NCBI RefSeq assembly: GCF_024746815.1 | Contig: NZ_CP080526.1 | Span: forward strand, 295,504-359,503 | Direction of reading: 5' to 3' | Length of the DNA stretch: 64,000 nucleotides | Origin: Mesorhizobium sp. AR07 | GTDB taxonomy: Bacteria; Pseudomonadota; Alphaproteobacteria; Rhizobiales; Rhizobiaceae | Shown here: piece by piece, positions 34,948-44,646 of the stretch | Position numbering within the stretch: position 1 is the first letter of the stretch | Layout: each line of letters opens with the position of its first letter | Position numbers and translations under genes: made by a program | Notes under the pieces: generated by a model | What the model was told of the DNA's origin: nothing | Seen by the model: the letters and a program-made list of their open reading frames with translations, nothing else | The model's database searches: none

Positions 34948-36342
34948 ATGTCAATGTGGATTCCAGACCTGTCTAATTCAGTCGGCCCGCGATACAAGGC
35001 AATCATCGACGCGGTTGAGCGAGCCATTGCTTCGAGATCCCTACAGCCGGGTGATCGTTTGCCGACGCACCGCGAACTCGCAGAAAGGCTCGGCGTTAGC
35101 GTACAGACTGTAGCTCGCGCTTACGCCGAGGCGGAACGCAAGGGACTACTCTCGGGCGAAGTTGGTCGAGGAACGTTTGTTCAGTATTTCAGGCCGGAAC
35201 AGCGTGCGCGGTATTTCGCCGATAGCGAAGAGCCGAACGTACGGGACTTCTCAAACATCGTGCCGGTGCTCTCCGAAATCCATATTGAGGTACTCAGGGA
35301 GGCGATGGTCGCGTCAGCCAAAGACGGCGCCATCCAGCGCATGCTTGAGTATCGGCCAACCCAGGGCATAGTGCAGCATCGCGAAGCTGGCGTCGGCTGG
35401 CTTGAGCGCAATGGGGTGCAGGCGAGTGCCGACAGTGTGATCGTAACGAACGGCGTGGCTCACGGGATCTGGACAGCAATGGCGAGCATAACCGAGCCTG
35501 GTGATGTGGTCGCCACCGAGGCGCTTGTGCACACGTCTATTACCATTAATGCCTCAATCCTGAAGATCAGGCTCCGAGGCCTAGCTATCGATCAGAACGG
35601 TATTATTCCCGAATCCTTTGAAGAGGCCTGTGCGCACGAAAACATCAAGGTTTTGTGCATTACGCCCTGCTACAGTGCTCCCACCGTCTCCCTCATGGAT
35701 GAAGCGCGTCGCGAGCGGATTGCCGAAATTGCGCGGCGGCATGATGTAGCGATCATCGAGGACGATGTCTTCGGTCCTCTAATACCCAAGCGACCGAAGC
35801 CCATGTGGTGCTTCGCTCCCGAACGCACATACTACGCGACGAGCTTTACGAAGTGCGTGATGACTTCTTTACGGACAGGATTTCTTGCAGGCCCGATTCC
35901 GGCAATACCTCGTCTAATTTCACGCGTTCGGGCCACCGGATGGAGTGCAAACATCTGGACCGCTGACGTTGCTGCTCGCTGGCTGCAGGACGGGACAATT
36001 GATCGACTGATCGAATGGCAACGACAGAAACTCAAGACAAGATATGAGATCCTGAACCACATACTCGGGGGATTTAGCTATGAAGCGGAGCCATACGCGA
36101 TGCATGCTTGGCTGACCCTGCCTGAACACTGGCGGTCCAGCCATTTTGTGGATCATGCGCGATCTCTGGGGCTCCTTGTCAGCCCTCCCGATCCATTCAT
36201 CATCGGACGAGCAGTCGAACCCCATGCAGTACGGTTGGCACTTGGCGACACCAATAGAAATGACCAGGACTTCAAAGAGGGGCTTGAACGAATTGCGGCC
36301 CTCCTGCAAGAACATCCCGATCCAATGAGCATTTCGTACTGA
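34948..36342 (+). CDS. MocR-type (GntR plus aminotransferase) regulator, EnuR-like
   Basis: 464 residues. N-terminal GntR winged helix, about 15-80 (SLQPGDRLPTHRELAERLGV, SVQTVARAYAEAERKGL, GEVGRGTFV). The C-terminal fold-type I aminotransferase-like domain includes VIVTNGVAHGIWTAMASITE, IIEDDVFGP (PLP Asp region) and YYATSFTKCVMTSLRTGFL, whose Lys should bind PLP. EnuR, the regulator of ectoine use, belongs to this family and senses ADABA/DABA through PLP. The W-PD start and the ectoine genes nearby make an EnuR-like role plausible, but this is inference. The start may be the ATG at 34948 or 34954; the ribosome site is weak. Confidence 0.82.
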   Translation: MSMWIPDLSNSVGPRYKAIIDAVERAIASRSLQPGDRLPTHRELAERLGVSVQTVARAYAEAERKGLLSGEVGRGTFVQYFRPEQRARYFADSEEPNVRDFSNIVPVLSEIHIEVLREAMVASAKDGAIQRMLEYRPTQGIVQHREAGVGWLERNGVQASADSVIVTNGVAHGIWTAMASITEPGDVVATEALVHTSITINASILKIRLRGLAIDQNGIIPESFEEACAHENIKVLCITPCYSAPTVSLMDEARRERIAEIARRHDVAIIEDDVFGPLIPKRPKPMWCFAPERTYYATSFTKCVMTSLRTGFLAGPIPAIPRLISRVRATGWSANIWTADVAARWLQDGTIDRLIEWQRQKLKTRYEILNHILGGFSYEAEPYAMHAWLTLPEHWRSSHFVDHARSLGLLVSPPDPFIIGRAVEPHAVRLALGDTNRNDQDFKEGLERIAALLQEHPDPMSISY

Positions 36343-36354
36343 TCCAGAACAGCT

Positions 36355-37190
36355 CTATCGCGCAAGGCAATCGTGGGCACACTGGAGAAGGCGTCGTTGG
36401 AAAATCGAAGCGCTAAGCTGGACGACCGCAAGAGAAGGATGCTCAGATACTACGGGGCGGTGAAAGAAAAAGGCCCGGGTGGCCTTCGTCGTCGCTTGGC
36501 GACCCAATTCCTGTCGATGAGCAGGATTGATCCGGTATCGCCAGCGTCCTTCGAGAACGGGATGGCTGGCGACCAATGGGCCCTCATCCAAGATGCGGAT
36601 CCGATCGGCAAGCTGGTGAACCTCAACAACCAGTCGGGTGCGAACGGGAACGATGTAATAGTTGCCGCCGATCGAGACGAGACCGTCATGGCTGACGCGG
36701 CGCTCCTTGAGCAGCGCGTCGAAGGGAACTGCCGGAAGGGATTGAAGTTCCAGCTGCTTTTGCCGCAAAGGCCTCGCTCGTGACGCGCTGCGTGGTGCCG
36801 TGCAGGCGGGCATTGGCGACGGTGTCGAGGCAATATTGCAACTGATCGTTCAGATCGTTGAGATTGCGGAAGGAGCGGGGCAGGAAGAAGTCCTCATGGA
36901 TATGACGAAACGGTCGCCCGACCTTGCCCTTGGTTTTGGCGCGGTACGCGCAGTAGCGTCTGCAGGTCCTGGTGCAGGACGTAGCGGGCGAAGATGTGGC
37001 GCGAGTGGCCAAGCACCAACGAGAACAGCCAACCGATGCGTATCGCCGGGCTGGTGAACCGCGAAGTCGACCTGCGCCTGATATCCGGCCGGCGTCTCGA
37101 ACCGCACTCGAAGGGCCGCACCTGATCCTGCGGTCGGATCGCGGCGACGACGCGTTCACGCATTTAGTCGACAAAGGGCGCAATCTTGTT
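36355..37190 (-). mobile_element. IS21-family IstA remnant
   Basis: Pieces in several minus frames: VRFETPAGYQAQVDFAV (first Asp region), IHEDFFLPRSFRNLNDLNDQ, LDTVANARLHGTTQRVTSEA, then DGLVSIGGNYYIVPVRTRLV and EVHQLADRIRILDEGPLVAS. The gene has frameshifts and no istB. It separates the MocR gene from the ect genes. Confidence 0.72.
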
Positions 37191-37312
37191 GTCGGAGCGG
37201 CGGGCCTATTCCGTCGTCAGCGCCGATCGCAATATGATCCGCTACCATCCCCGTTGTTACCCGTCGTCATTCCTGAGAAAACGCCTGGCAACCGAAAACC
37301 TACTGTGGTGTT

Positions 37313-37328
37313 TGTCGAATCCCCGACA
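37313..37328 (+). promoter_or_regulatory. Candidate NifA upstream activator site before ectAB
   Basis: TGTCGAATCCCCGACA matches TGT-N10-ACA exactly, has CG-----CG symmetry inside, and lies 90 bases upstream of the sigma54-like element at 37419. The 37191-37491 stretch contains no gene. Confidence 0.55.
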
Positions 37329-37418
37329 CATTGCTTTCGGCCTGTCTGCCTGCTGCACTCCGGGTCAAGTCATTGAACAAAGCTCAGAAAAATATTTCTA
37401 AGGCGCCCTCGGCGCAAT

Positions 37419-37433
37419 TGGCATGACTTTTGA
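37419..37433 (+). promoter_or_regulatory. Sigma54-like promoter element before ectAB
   Basis: TGGCATGACTTTTGA resembles TGGCACG-N4-TTGC. The -24 GG and the TTG are right; the sixth base is T for C, and the important -12 dinucleotide is GA instead of GC. It lies 58 bases before the ectAB start. Activity is uncertain because of the -12 deviation. Confidence 0.4.
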
Positions 37434-37491
37434 GAAATCCTCTTCGTGAAACGCGACCGAGGCGACACTGGTGTTCGCCGGGAGGGTTCGA

Positions 37492-39393
37492 ATGGTCAGT
37501 GATAGCCAGAGCTTCTCGTTGCCACGCAACGTCCCGTTGCCGCGAGTGACATTCCGAAGACCGACCGAGATTGATGCAGCTGTTGTATGGGACCTCATTG
37601 CGAAGTGCCCGCCACTGGACCGCAACTCGCTGTACTGCGAGCTCCTGCTCTGCACTGATTTCGCCGACACCTGCGTGCTCGCTGAGCGTGCCGGGGCGGT
37701 GGTTGGGTGGATGTCGGCTTATCGGCGGCCGGGCGAGCCCTCGACGCTCTTCATTTGGCAGATTGCCGTGCATCCTGAGAAACGCAACACTGGGGTGGGC
37801 AAGGGCCTGATCATTTCAGCCCTCAACAGGCCATCTTGTGAGAGCGTGACGCACATCAAGGCCACGGTGACGCTCAGCAACCGGGCGTCCAGGTTGTTTT
37901 TCTCAGCTGTCGCTCAGGACCTCGGCGCGCCAATCCGGCAAGCTCTCCGGTTCGACCACGAAGTCCATTTCAAAGGACGGCATGAGAGCGAGCACACGAT
38001 AGCCATCGGACCCATCGTACGCTCCATCGGCCCTGCGGGCATATCCGCCGACCTGCCAAGCCAATACGCAAATAAGGAGGCAACGATGACTGACCGAAGT
38101 GCACCAAATGGCGGGGACGAATTTGCTATCTTCAACTATTTTGAGTCCGAAGTGCGCAGCTACGCCCGCAGCTTTCCCGTAGTTTTCGCGAGGGCGCGAG
38201 GGGCTCAGCTATTTGCGCGAGATGGGACGGCCTATCTCGACTTTCTCATGGGCTGCTCGAGTTTAAACTATGGGCACAATCCCCCCGAGCTGAAGTCCGC
38301 GCTCGCAGATTACATTGCGGGCGACGGCATCACCCATGGCCTCGATCTGTATAACGAAGCCAAGGAATCTTTTCTGCGAGAATTCCACGAGACGATCCTT
38401 AGGCCGCGACAATTAGATTACGTCGTGCAGTTTCCCGGTCCAACCGGCGCCAACGCGGTCGAGGCTGCCCTCAAGCTAGCGCGCAAGATCACTGGTCGGC
38501 CCAACATTATAGCCTTCACCAACGGCTTTCATGGCGTGAGCCTCGGCGCTCTATCCTGCACCGGCAACCGATATCACCGCGCTGCTGCCGGCCAGCTGCT
38601 CAGCGGCGTCACGCGACTACCCTATGACGGCTATCTTGGATCCGCTGTAGACACCGCCGATTACCTTGATCGCCTGCTCTCGGACCCCTCCAGCGGCGTA
38701 GACGCGCCGGCGGCGGTGATTGTCGAGACAGTTCAGGGCGAAGGCGGCCTGAATGTCGCCGGCACGGAGTGGCTGCGCAAAGTAGAAGCCATTGCGCGCA
38801 AACACGGAGCTCTGCTGATCGTAGATGACATCCAGGCGGGTGTTGGCCGGACCGATGCGTTCTTCAGCTTCGAAGCAGCGGGGCTCCGTCCGGACATCGT
38901 CACAATTGCCAAATCGATATCGGGCTATGGCCTGCCTATGGCCCTGGTCCTTATTGATCGACAACTCGACAAGTGGGAGCCCGGAGAGCACAATGGAACG
39001 TTCCGCGGCAATTGCCATGCTTTCGTCACCGCCCGGGCAGCCCTGGAGCACTTCTGGCGAACGGACAGCTTGGCAGCGTCCGTCAGCCAGAAAGGCAACC
39101 TGCTGAAAAGCCGGCTTGAGCAGATCGCGCAGAAGTACGACCCAACCCGAGTATCAGCCAAGGGTCGTGGCATGATGCGGGGCATCGATCTGAAGTCCGG
39201 CGAGACTGCCCGGCAGGTCATCAGCACCGCCTTCCAGAGGGGCCTCATTGTCGAGACCTCTGGTCCCAAAGACGAGGTCGTGAAGTGTCTGCCACCACTC
39301 GTCATTAGGGAGGATCAGCTTAGCCAAGGCCTCGACATTCTCGAGGACGCTATCGATAGCGTAATCGGCGGCACAGTGAACAGGGCAGCGTAA
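37492..39393 (+). CDS. ectAB: EctA-EctB fusion: diaminobutyrate acetyltransferase + diaminobutyrate transaminase
   Basis: 633 residues from ATG 37492 (GGGAGGG upstream; GTG 37471 is an alternative). Residues 1 to about 170 are EctA, a GNAT acetyltransferase (VTFRRPTEIDAAVVWDLIAK, CVLAERAGAVVGWMSAYRRP, LFIWQIAVHPEKRNTGVGKG). From about residue 200 comes EctB, a class III transaminase (FPGPTGANAVEAALKLARKI, LLIVDDIQAGVGRTDAFFSF, and TIAKSISGYGLPMA with the PLP Lys). EctB makes L-2,4-diaminobutyrate from aspartate semialdehyde and glutamate; EctA acetylates it. They are normally separate genes. Here no stop intervenes, yet AAGGAGG (38074-38080) precedes ATG 38086, the usual EctB start, so separate EctB may also be made. 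Confidence 0.9.
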   Translation: MVSDSQSFSLPRNVPLPRVTFRRPTEIDAAVVWDLIAKCPPLDRNSLYCELLLCTDFADTCVLAERAGAVVGWMSAYRRPGEPSTLFIWQIAVHPEKRNTGVGKGLIISALNRPSCESVTHIKATVTLSNRASRLFFSAVAQDLGAPIRQALRFDHEVHFKGRHESEHTIAIGPIVRSIGPAGISADLPSQYANKEATMTDRSAPNGGDEFAIFNYFESEVRSYARSFPVVFARARGAQLFARDGTAYLDFLMGCSSLNYGHNPPELKSALADYIAGDGITHGLDLYNEAKESFLREFHETILRPRQLDYVVQFPGPTGANAVEAALKLARKITGRPNIIAFTNGFHGVSLGALSCTGNRYHRAAAGQLLSGVTRLPYDGYLGSAVDTADYLDRLLSDPSSGVDAPAAVIVETVQGEGGLNVAGTEWLRKVEAIARKHGALLIVDDIQAGVGRTDAFFSFEAAGLRPDIVTIAKSISGYGLPMALVLIDRQLDKWEPGEHNGTFRGNCHAFVTARAALEHFWRTDSLAASVSQKGNLLKSRLEQIAQKYDPTRVSAKGRGMMRGIDLKSGETARQVISTAFQRGLIVETSGPKDEVVKCLPPLVIREDQLSQGLDILEDAIDSVIGGTVNRAA

Positions 39394-39403
39394 GAGGTAA
39401 ATC

Positions 39404-39796
39404 ATGATCGTCAGGGATTTTAATGAGGAGAAACTGACAGCCCGGCGGGTCCAGACGACGAGCTGGGAAAGCGTGCGGTTGCTCCTCAAGAACGATGGGA
39501 TGGGCTTCTCCTTCCATATCACCACGATCCATTCGGGCGCCCGGCTCAAGATGCACTATCGGAACCACCTTGAGGCGGTCTACTGCATCTCAGGAACGGG
39601 CTCTATCGAGGATTTGCAGGCAGAGGAGGTCCATGTCGTGCGACCGGGCATCATTTACGCGCTCGACAAGCATGATGCTCACCTGCTGTGTGCCGAGACC
39701 GAATTGGTCCTAGTCTGCGTCTTCGTCCCTCCCTTGGCCGGCAGCGAGGTGCATGATGAGACCGGCGCCTATCCTCTCGACTCCGAGGCGATCTGA
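39404..39796 (+). CDS. ectC: L-ectoine synthase
   Basis: 130 residues, a full-length cupin. The conserved metal ligands are visible: Glu57 (HYRNHLEAVYCISGTGSIED), Tyr85 (PGIIYALDKHDAH) and His93. It closes N-gamma-acetyl-diaminobutyrate to ectoine. It begins ten bases after ectAB with its own AAGAGG site, so it is co-transcribed. No ectD (hydroxylase) or lysC-type aspartokinase follows; downstream DNA is IS66. Confidence 0.95.
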   Translation: MIVRDFNEEKLTARRVQTTSWESVRLLLKNDGMGFSFHITTIHSGARLKMHYRNHLEAVYCISGTGSIEDLQAEEVHVVRPGIIYALDKHDAHLLCAETELVLVCVFVPPLAGSEVHDETGAYPLDSEAI

Positions 39797-40078
39797 TGTC
39801 GCCTCAGAGAAGGTTATGAGCGTCGACATCGAGAGTATTCGGCTCCTCCGCCTCTTCGCCGCGCTCGTCTGTCGATATCGGAACAATACTCCCCAAATGT
39901 GCCATTTGAATCTTCCCCATTTTGCGCCGTAGCCGGTCCTCCGGGGGCGCGAGCACCTCCGCAGACCAGGAAAGTATGACAATGCGAGGATTCGATCTAC
40001 CGTACGCATACGACGAAGGCCGCATGATTGGCACGCGCGCGCGTGCGCGGCAGGCTCTATGATGGCGTTGCGTGAAGG

Positions 40079-41773
40079 TCAGGCGGTCTGCTGATCGACC
40101 GGTTGGTCGGCGTCGCGCAGCTTTTTCCATTGCCAGGGCAGTAGTTCGTGCAGACGCGAGGCGGGAAGATCGGCAATGCGGGCCAGGACGTCGGCGAGCC
40201 AGGCTTTCGGGTCGATGTCGTTGAGGCGTGCCGTGGTGATGAGGGTAAGCATAACGGCGGCGCGGTCGGCGCCGCGCAGGGAACCGGCGAAGGTCCAGTT
40301 TCGCCTTCCCAGAGCAATGCCACGCAGCGCTCTTTCGGCCGCGTTGTTGCTGAGGCAGATTCTGCCGTCGTCGATGAAGCGGGCGAAGTCGGCCCAGCGC
40401 CTGAGCATGTAGTTGATTGGCTTCAGGACCTCGGAAGAGCGCGAGAGGGTATCGCGCTCGCGGAGCAACCAGGCGTGCATATCGTCGAGAAGTGGTTTGC
40501 TCTTCTCCTGCCGCACGGCACGCCGCTCAGCGGCTGTCTTGCCGTTGATGGCGCGCTCGATCTCGAACAGCGCGTCGAGGCGCCTGACCGCCTCCAGCGC
40601 GATCGGGGAGATCGGCTTGCCCTTCTTGCCATCCCGGGCCTTTTTCGCGATGTCGGCCAATTCGAAGAATCCTCGCCGCGCATGGGCGTAGCAAAAGGCC
40701 GGCGTGATCGGCTGCTCCTTCCGCTGCGGGTCGAACAGCGGCACGAAGCCACTGTAACAGTCGCACTGAAGGATGCCGGCGTACCCGGCCAGATGCTTCT
40801 GAGGACGCTCGCCGCGCCGGTCGCTCGAGGCGTAATAGATTGCCGCCGGCGGCGCAGGCCCGGCGAAGGGACGGTCATCGCGCGTATAGTTCCATATGCG
40901 CCCGGTCGCGCACTTGCCCTTCGCCAGGATGCGAATGGTGGTGTCGTCGCCATGAAGGCGCTCGGCCGCGAGCACATGGCGCTCGATCAGCTGGAAGAGC
41001 GGCATGACGGCGAAGGTTCCGTGGCCGACCTGATCGGCCAGCGTCGACAGCGGCAGGTCGATCCCTTCGGCCTTGAAGCGCGCGCTCTGGCGGTTGAGTG
41101 GAGCATGCATGCCGAACTTGTCGAACAGGATTGTCGCCAGCAGTCGGGGGCCGATGAAGCCGCGTGGCGTGGCATGGAACGGCGCTGGCGGCTGGGTGAT
41201 CTTCTCGCAGTCGCGGCAGGTGAACTTTTCGCGCACCGTCTCGATCAGCTTGAAGCGGCGCGGGATCTCCTCCAGCGTCTCGGTCACGTCCTCACCCAGT
41301 TTCGACAGCCGCGATCCGCCGCAGCAGGCGCAGGCAGTTGGAGGGTCGATGACGACGCGCTCGTGTTCGATGTCATCCGGCCATGGCTTGCGCACCGGTC
41401 GCTTGCGCGTGAACGGTCGGACCTTCTGCGTCTTCGCCGCCGCGGCCTGCGCGGCCTGCGCGGCAAGCTCGTCCTCGGTCGCCGAGGTGACGAGGTCTTC
41501 GAGTTCCAATTCCAACTGCTCGATCAGCCGCGCCGTGCGCTCGGAGCGCTGCCCGTACAGTTCGCGTTTCAGCTTCTCGATGCGCAGCTCGAGATACGCA
41601 ATCCGCGCCTCGGTGTCGGACAGCATGGCCTGCGCGTTGGCGGCTTCAGCCCGCCAGTTGGCAGCATCCGCGACCGCCACATCGCGTTCCGCCTGCAACG
41701 CCTCACGCTCAGCCAGCAGCGCCACGTAGGCGCTGGCAAGATCCGAGGGGAGCTCAACCGGCTTCGAAGTCAT
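40079..41773 (-). CDS. tnpC: IS66 transposase TnpC (outer copy)
   Basis: 564 residues, MTSKPVELPSDLASAYVALL. It has the N-terminal coiled coil (AQAMLSDTEARIAYLELRIE), the zinc-finger region (ACACCGGSRLSKLGEDVTET ... FTCRDCEKI), and the DDE core with LHGDDTTIRILAKG, LQCDCYSGFVPLFD and ICLSNNAAERALRGIALGRR. It ends LLPWQWKKLRDADQPVDQQT. Full length and apparently intact. Confidence 0.93.
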   Translation of the reverse strand: MTSKPVELPSDLASAYVALLAEREALQAERDVAVADAANWRAEAANAQAMLSDTEARIAYLELRIEKLKRELYGQRSERTARLIEQLELELEDLVTSATEDELAAQAAQAAAAKTQKVRPFTRKRPVRKPWPDDIEHERVVIDPPTACACCGGSRLSKLGEDVTETLEEIPRRFKLIETVREKFTCRDCEKITQPPAPFHATPRGFIGPRLLATILFDKFGMHAPLNRQSARFKAEGIDLPLSTLADQVGHGTFAVMPLFQLIERHVLAAERLHGDDTTIRILAKGKCATGRIWNYTRDDRPFAGPAPPAAIYYASSDRRGERPQKHLAGYAGILQCDCYSGFVPLFDPQRKEQPITPAFCYAHARRGFFELADIAKKARDGKKGKPISPIALEAVRRLDALFEIERAINGKTAAERRAVRQEKSKPLLDDMHAWLLRERDTLSRSSEVLKPINYMLRRWADFARFIDDGRICLSNNAAERALRGIALGRRNWTFAGSLRGADRAAVMLTLITTARLNDIDPKAWLADVLARIADLPASRLHELLPWQWKKLRDADQPVDQQTA

Positions 41774-42064
41774 ATGCCGATTGAATCACATTCCATCCTA
41801 TTTTCAACTAAAAAATGCTACCCAACCCGAGCCGGACGCCAGGTTTCCTGAGGGTTCCTCCAGTCTATGCCAGACAAGAGATAACTCAGTTGCGCAGGAG
41901 ATACTGTCACAGCTCCACCCTCAACTGTCGGCCAGATGAAGCGGCCGCGCTCGAGTCTTTTTGTGAACAGGCATGATCCTTGGCGTACGCATACGACGAA
42001 GTTCGCCTACTGACGCGTACCTTGAGGCGTTAGTGTCCGCTTAGATTAAGTGGACACTTAGCGA

Positions 42065-42568
42065 ATGAAGTATCTGGCTATGGAGCGGCCGTCGACGGTG
42101 GAAGCGAGCACGTCCGCGGCTCTGCCGCTGCCGCCGGGTGCGGGCCGACAGCGGACGCGCCGCTCCTGGACGGTCGAGCAGAAGCTGGCGATCGTGCGTG
42201 AGGTGCAGGAGTCCGGTGATCCGGTGTCGGTTGTGGCGCGGCGTCACGACATGAACGCGAACCACTTGTTCATCTGGGTGAAACAAGCCCAGCAAGGGCG
42301 ATTGGGCCGATCCAACCCGCTGTCCGAGACCCCACCGATCGCCTTCATTGACATGGGTGTTGTCGGTCCCGGCCTGCACGATATAGAGCCGGAAGAGCCT
42401 GCTCCTGCGCGATCGCGCTCTGAAGTAGCAGCTGCGACCAGCCAAGCGGTGTCTACCGGTGGCCGGATGGAAATCGTCGGGGCCAACGGCCGGCGTGTGA
42501 TCGTTGACCGCACTGTCGACGTAAGTGTCCTGCTGCGGATCTTGCAGGGGCTGGAAATGCTGCGATGA
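42065..42568 (+). CDS. tnpA: IS66 TnpA (inner copy)
   Basis: 167 residues; helix-turn-helix of the IS66 accessory protein family (RRSWTVEQKLAIVREVQESG, VVARRHDMNANHLFIWVKQA). Its stop overlaps the tnpB start (ATGA). Confidence 0.9.
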   Translation: MKYLAMERPSTVEASTSAALPLPPGAGRQRTRRSWTVEQKLAIVREVQESGDPVSVVARRHDMNANHLFIWVKQAQQGRLGRSNPLSETPPIAFIDMGVVGPGLHDIEPEEPAPARSRSEVAAATSQAVSTGGRMEIVGANGRRVIVDRTVDVSVLLRILQGLEMLR

Positions 42569-42909
42569 TCCCGACAGAAGGCGTGCGTGTGTGGCTTGCC
42601 ACAGGCTACACCGACATGAGATGTGGCTTTCCATCACTTGCGCTACGGGTGCAGGAGGTCCTCAAACATAATCCCCTTGGGGGCAACCTGTTTTGCTTCA
42701 GGGGGAAACGCGGAAATTTGTTGAAGGTCATCTGGCATGATGGCCAAGGATCATGCCTGTTCACAAAAAGACTCGAGCGCGGCCGCTTCATCTGGCCGAC
42801 AGTTGAGGGTGGAGCTGTGACAGTATCTCCTGCGCAACTGAGTTATCTCTTGTCTGGCATAGACTGGAGGAACCCTCAGGAAACCTGGCGTCCGGCTCGG
42901 GTTGGGTAG
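42565..42909 (+). CDS. tnpB: IS66 TnpB (inner copy)
   Basis: 114 residues with the Orf2-family signature (WLATGYTDMRCGFPSLALRV, GNLFCFRGKRGNLLKVIWHD, LERGRFIWP). Intact and required together with TnpA and TnpC for transposition. Confidence 0.92.
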   Translation: MIPTEGVRVWLATGYTDMRCGFPSLALRVQEVLKHNPLGGNLFCFRGKRGNLLKVIWHDGQGSCLFTKRLERGRFIWPTVEGGAVTVSPAQLSYLLSGIDWRNPQETWRPARVG

Positions 42910-42969
42910 CATTTTTTAGTTGAAAATAGGATGGAATGTGATTCAATCGGCATATGACTTCGAAGCCGG

Positions 42970-44646
42970 TTGAGCTCCCTCGATCTTGCCAGCGCCTACG
43001 TGGCGCTGCTGGCTGAGCGTGAGGCGTTGCAGGCGGAACGCGATGTGGCGGTCGCGGATGCTGCCAACTGGCGGGCTGAAGCCGCCAACGCGCAGGCCAT
43101 GCTGTCCGACACCGAGGCGCGGATTGCGTATCTCGAGCTGCGCATCGAGAAGCTGAAACGCGAACTGTACGGGCAGCGCTCCGAGCGCACGGCGCGGCTG
43201 ATCGAGCAGTTGGAATTGGAACTCGAAGACCTCGTCACCTCGGCGACCGAGGACGAGCTTGCCGCGCAGGCCGCGCAGGCCGCGGCGGCGAAGACGCAGA
43301 AGGTCCGACCGTTCACGCGCAAGCGACCGGTGCGCAAGCCATGGCCGGATGACATCGAACACGAGCGCGTCGTCATCGACCCTCCAACTGCCTGCGCCTG
43401 CTGCGGCGGATCGCGGCTGTCGAAACTGGGTGAGGACGTGACCGAGACGCTGGAGGAGATCCCGCGCCGCTTCAAGCTGATCGAGACGGTGCGCGAAAAG
43501 TTCACCTGCCGCGACTGCGAGAAGATCACCCAGCCGCCAGCGCCGTTCCATGCCACGCCACGCGGCTTCATCGGCCCCCGACTGCTGGCGACAATCCTGT
43601 TCGACAAGTTCGGCATGCATGCTCCACTCAACCGCCAGAGCGCGCGCTTCAAGGCCGAAGGGATCGACCTGCCGCTGTCGACGCTGGCCGATCAGGTCGG
43701 CCACGGAACCTTCGCCGTCATGCCGCTCTTCCAGCTGATCGAGCGCCATGTGCTCGCGGCCGAGCGCCTTCATGGCGACGACACCACCATTCGCATCCTG
43801 GCGAAGGGCAAGTGCGCGACCGGGCGCATATGGAACTATACGCGCGATGACCGTCCCTTCGCCGGGCCTGCGCCGCCGGCGGCAATCTATTACGCCTCGA
43901 GCGACCGGCGCGGCGAGCGTCCTCAGAAGCATCTGGCCGGGTACGCCGGCATCCTTCAGTGCGACTGTTACAGTGGCTTCGTGCCGCTGTTCGACCCGCA
44001 GCGGAAGGAGCAGCCGATCACGCCGGCCTTTTGCTACGCCCATGCGCGGCGAGGATTCTTCGAATTGGCCGACATCGCGAAAAAGGCCCGGGATGGCAAG
44101 AAGGGCAAGCCGATCTCCCCGATCGCGCTGGAGGCGGTCAGGCGCCTCGACGCGCTGTTCGAGATCGAGCGCGCCATCAACGGCAAGACAGCCGCTGAGC
44201 GGCGTGCCGTGCGGCAGGAGAAGAGCAAACCACTTCTCGACGATATGCACGCCTGGTTGCTCCGCGAGCGCGATACCCTCTCGCGCTCTTCCGAGGTCCT
44301 GAAGCCAATCAACTACATGCTCAGGCGCTGGGCCGACTTCGCCCGCTTCATCGACGACGGCAGAATCTGCCTCAGCAACAACGCGGCCGAAAGAGCGCTG
44401 CGTGGCATTGCTCTGGGAAGGCGAAACTGGACCTTCGCCGGTTCCCTGCGCGGCGCCGACCGCGCCGCCGTTATGCTTACCCTCATCACCACGGCACGCC
44501 TCAACGACATCGACCCGAAAGCCTGGCTCGCCGACGTCCTGGCCCGCATTGCCGATCTTCCCGCCTCGCGTCTGCACGAACTACTGCCCTGGCAATGGAA
44601 AAAGCTGCGCGACGCCGACCAACCGGTCGATCAGCAGACCGCCTGA
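42970..44646 (+). CDS. tnpC: IS66 TnpC (inner copy), start codon out of frame
   Basis: The body is identical to the outer TnpC from DLASAYVALL to the end. The usual ATG lies at 42955, but two bases present in the outer copy are missing between it and the body, so translation from that ATG would stop soon. The frame could only start at TTG 42970 or later. This copy may be impaired and depend on the outer TnpC. Confidence 0.85.
   Translation: MSSLDLASAYVALLAEREALQAERDVAVADAANWRAEAANAQAMLSDTEARIAYLELRIEKLKRELYGQRSERTARLIEQLELELEDLVTSATEDELAAQAAQAAAAKTQKVRPFTRKRPVRKPWPDDIEHERVVIDPPTACACCGGSRLSKLGEDVTETLEEIPRRFKLIETVREKFTCRDCEKITQPPAPFHATPRGFIGPRLLATILFDKFGMHAPLNRQSARFKAEGIDLPLSTLADQVGHGTFAVMPLFQLIERHVLAAERLHGDDTTIRILAKGKCATGRIWNYTRDDRPFAGPAPPAAIYYASSDRRGERPQKHLAGYAGILQCDCYSGFVPLFDPQRKEQPITPAFCYAHARRGFFELADIAKKARDGKKGKPISPIALEAVRRLDALFEIERAINGKTAAERRAVRQEKSKPLLDDMHAWLLRERDTLSRSSEVLKPINYMLRRWADFARFIDDGRICLSNNAAERALRGIALGRRNWTFAGSLRGADRAAVMLTLITTARLNDIDPKAWLADVLARIADLPASRLHELLPWQWKKLRDADQPVDQQTA

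Noticed and set aside
37471..37491. GTG at 37471 as the ectAB start
   Set aside because: The ATG at 37492 has GGGAGGG at proper distance; the GTG would place that site inside the gene.
40148..41851. Long open frames antisense to both IS66 tnpC genes
   Set aside because: The same shadow occurs for both copies at mirrored positions; TnpC is the real gene.
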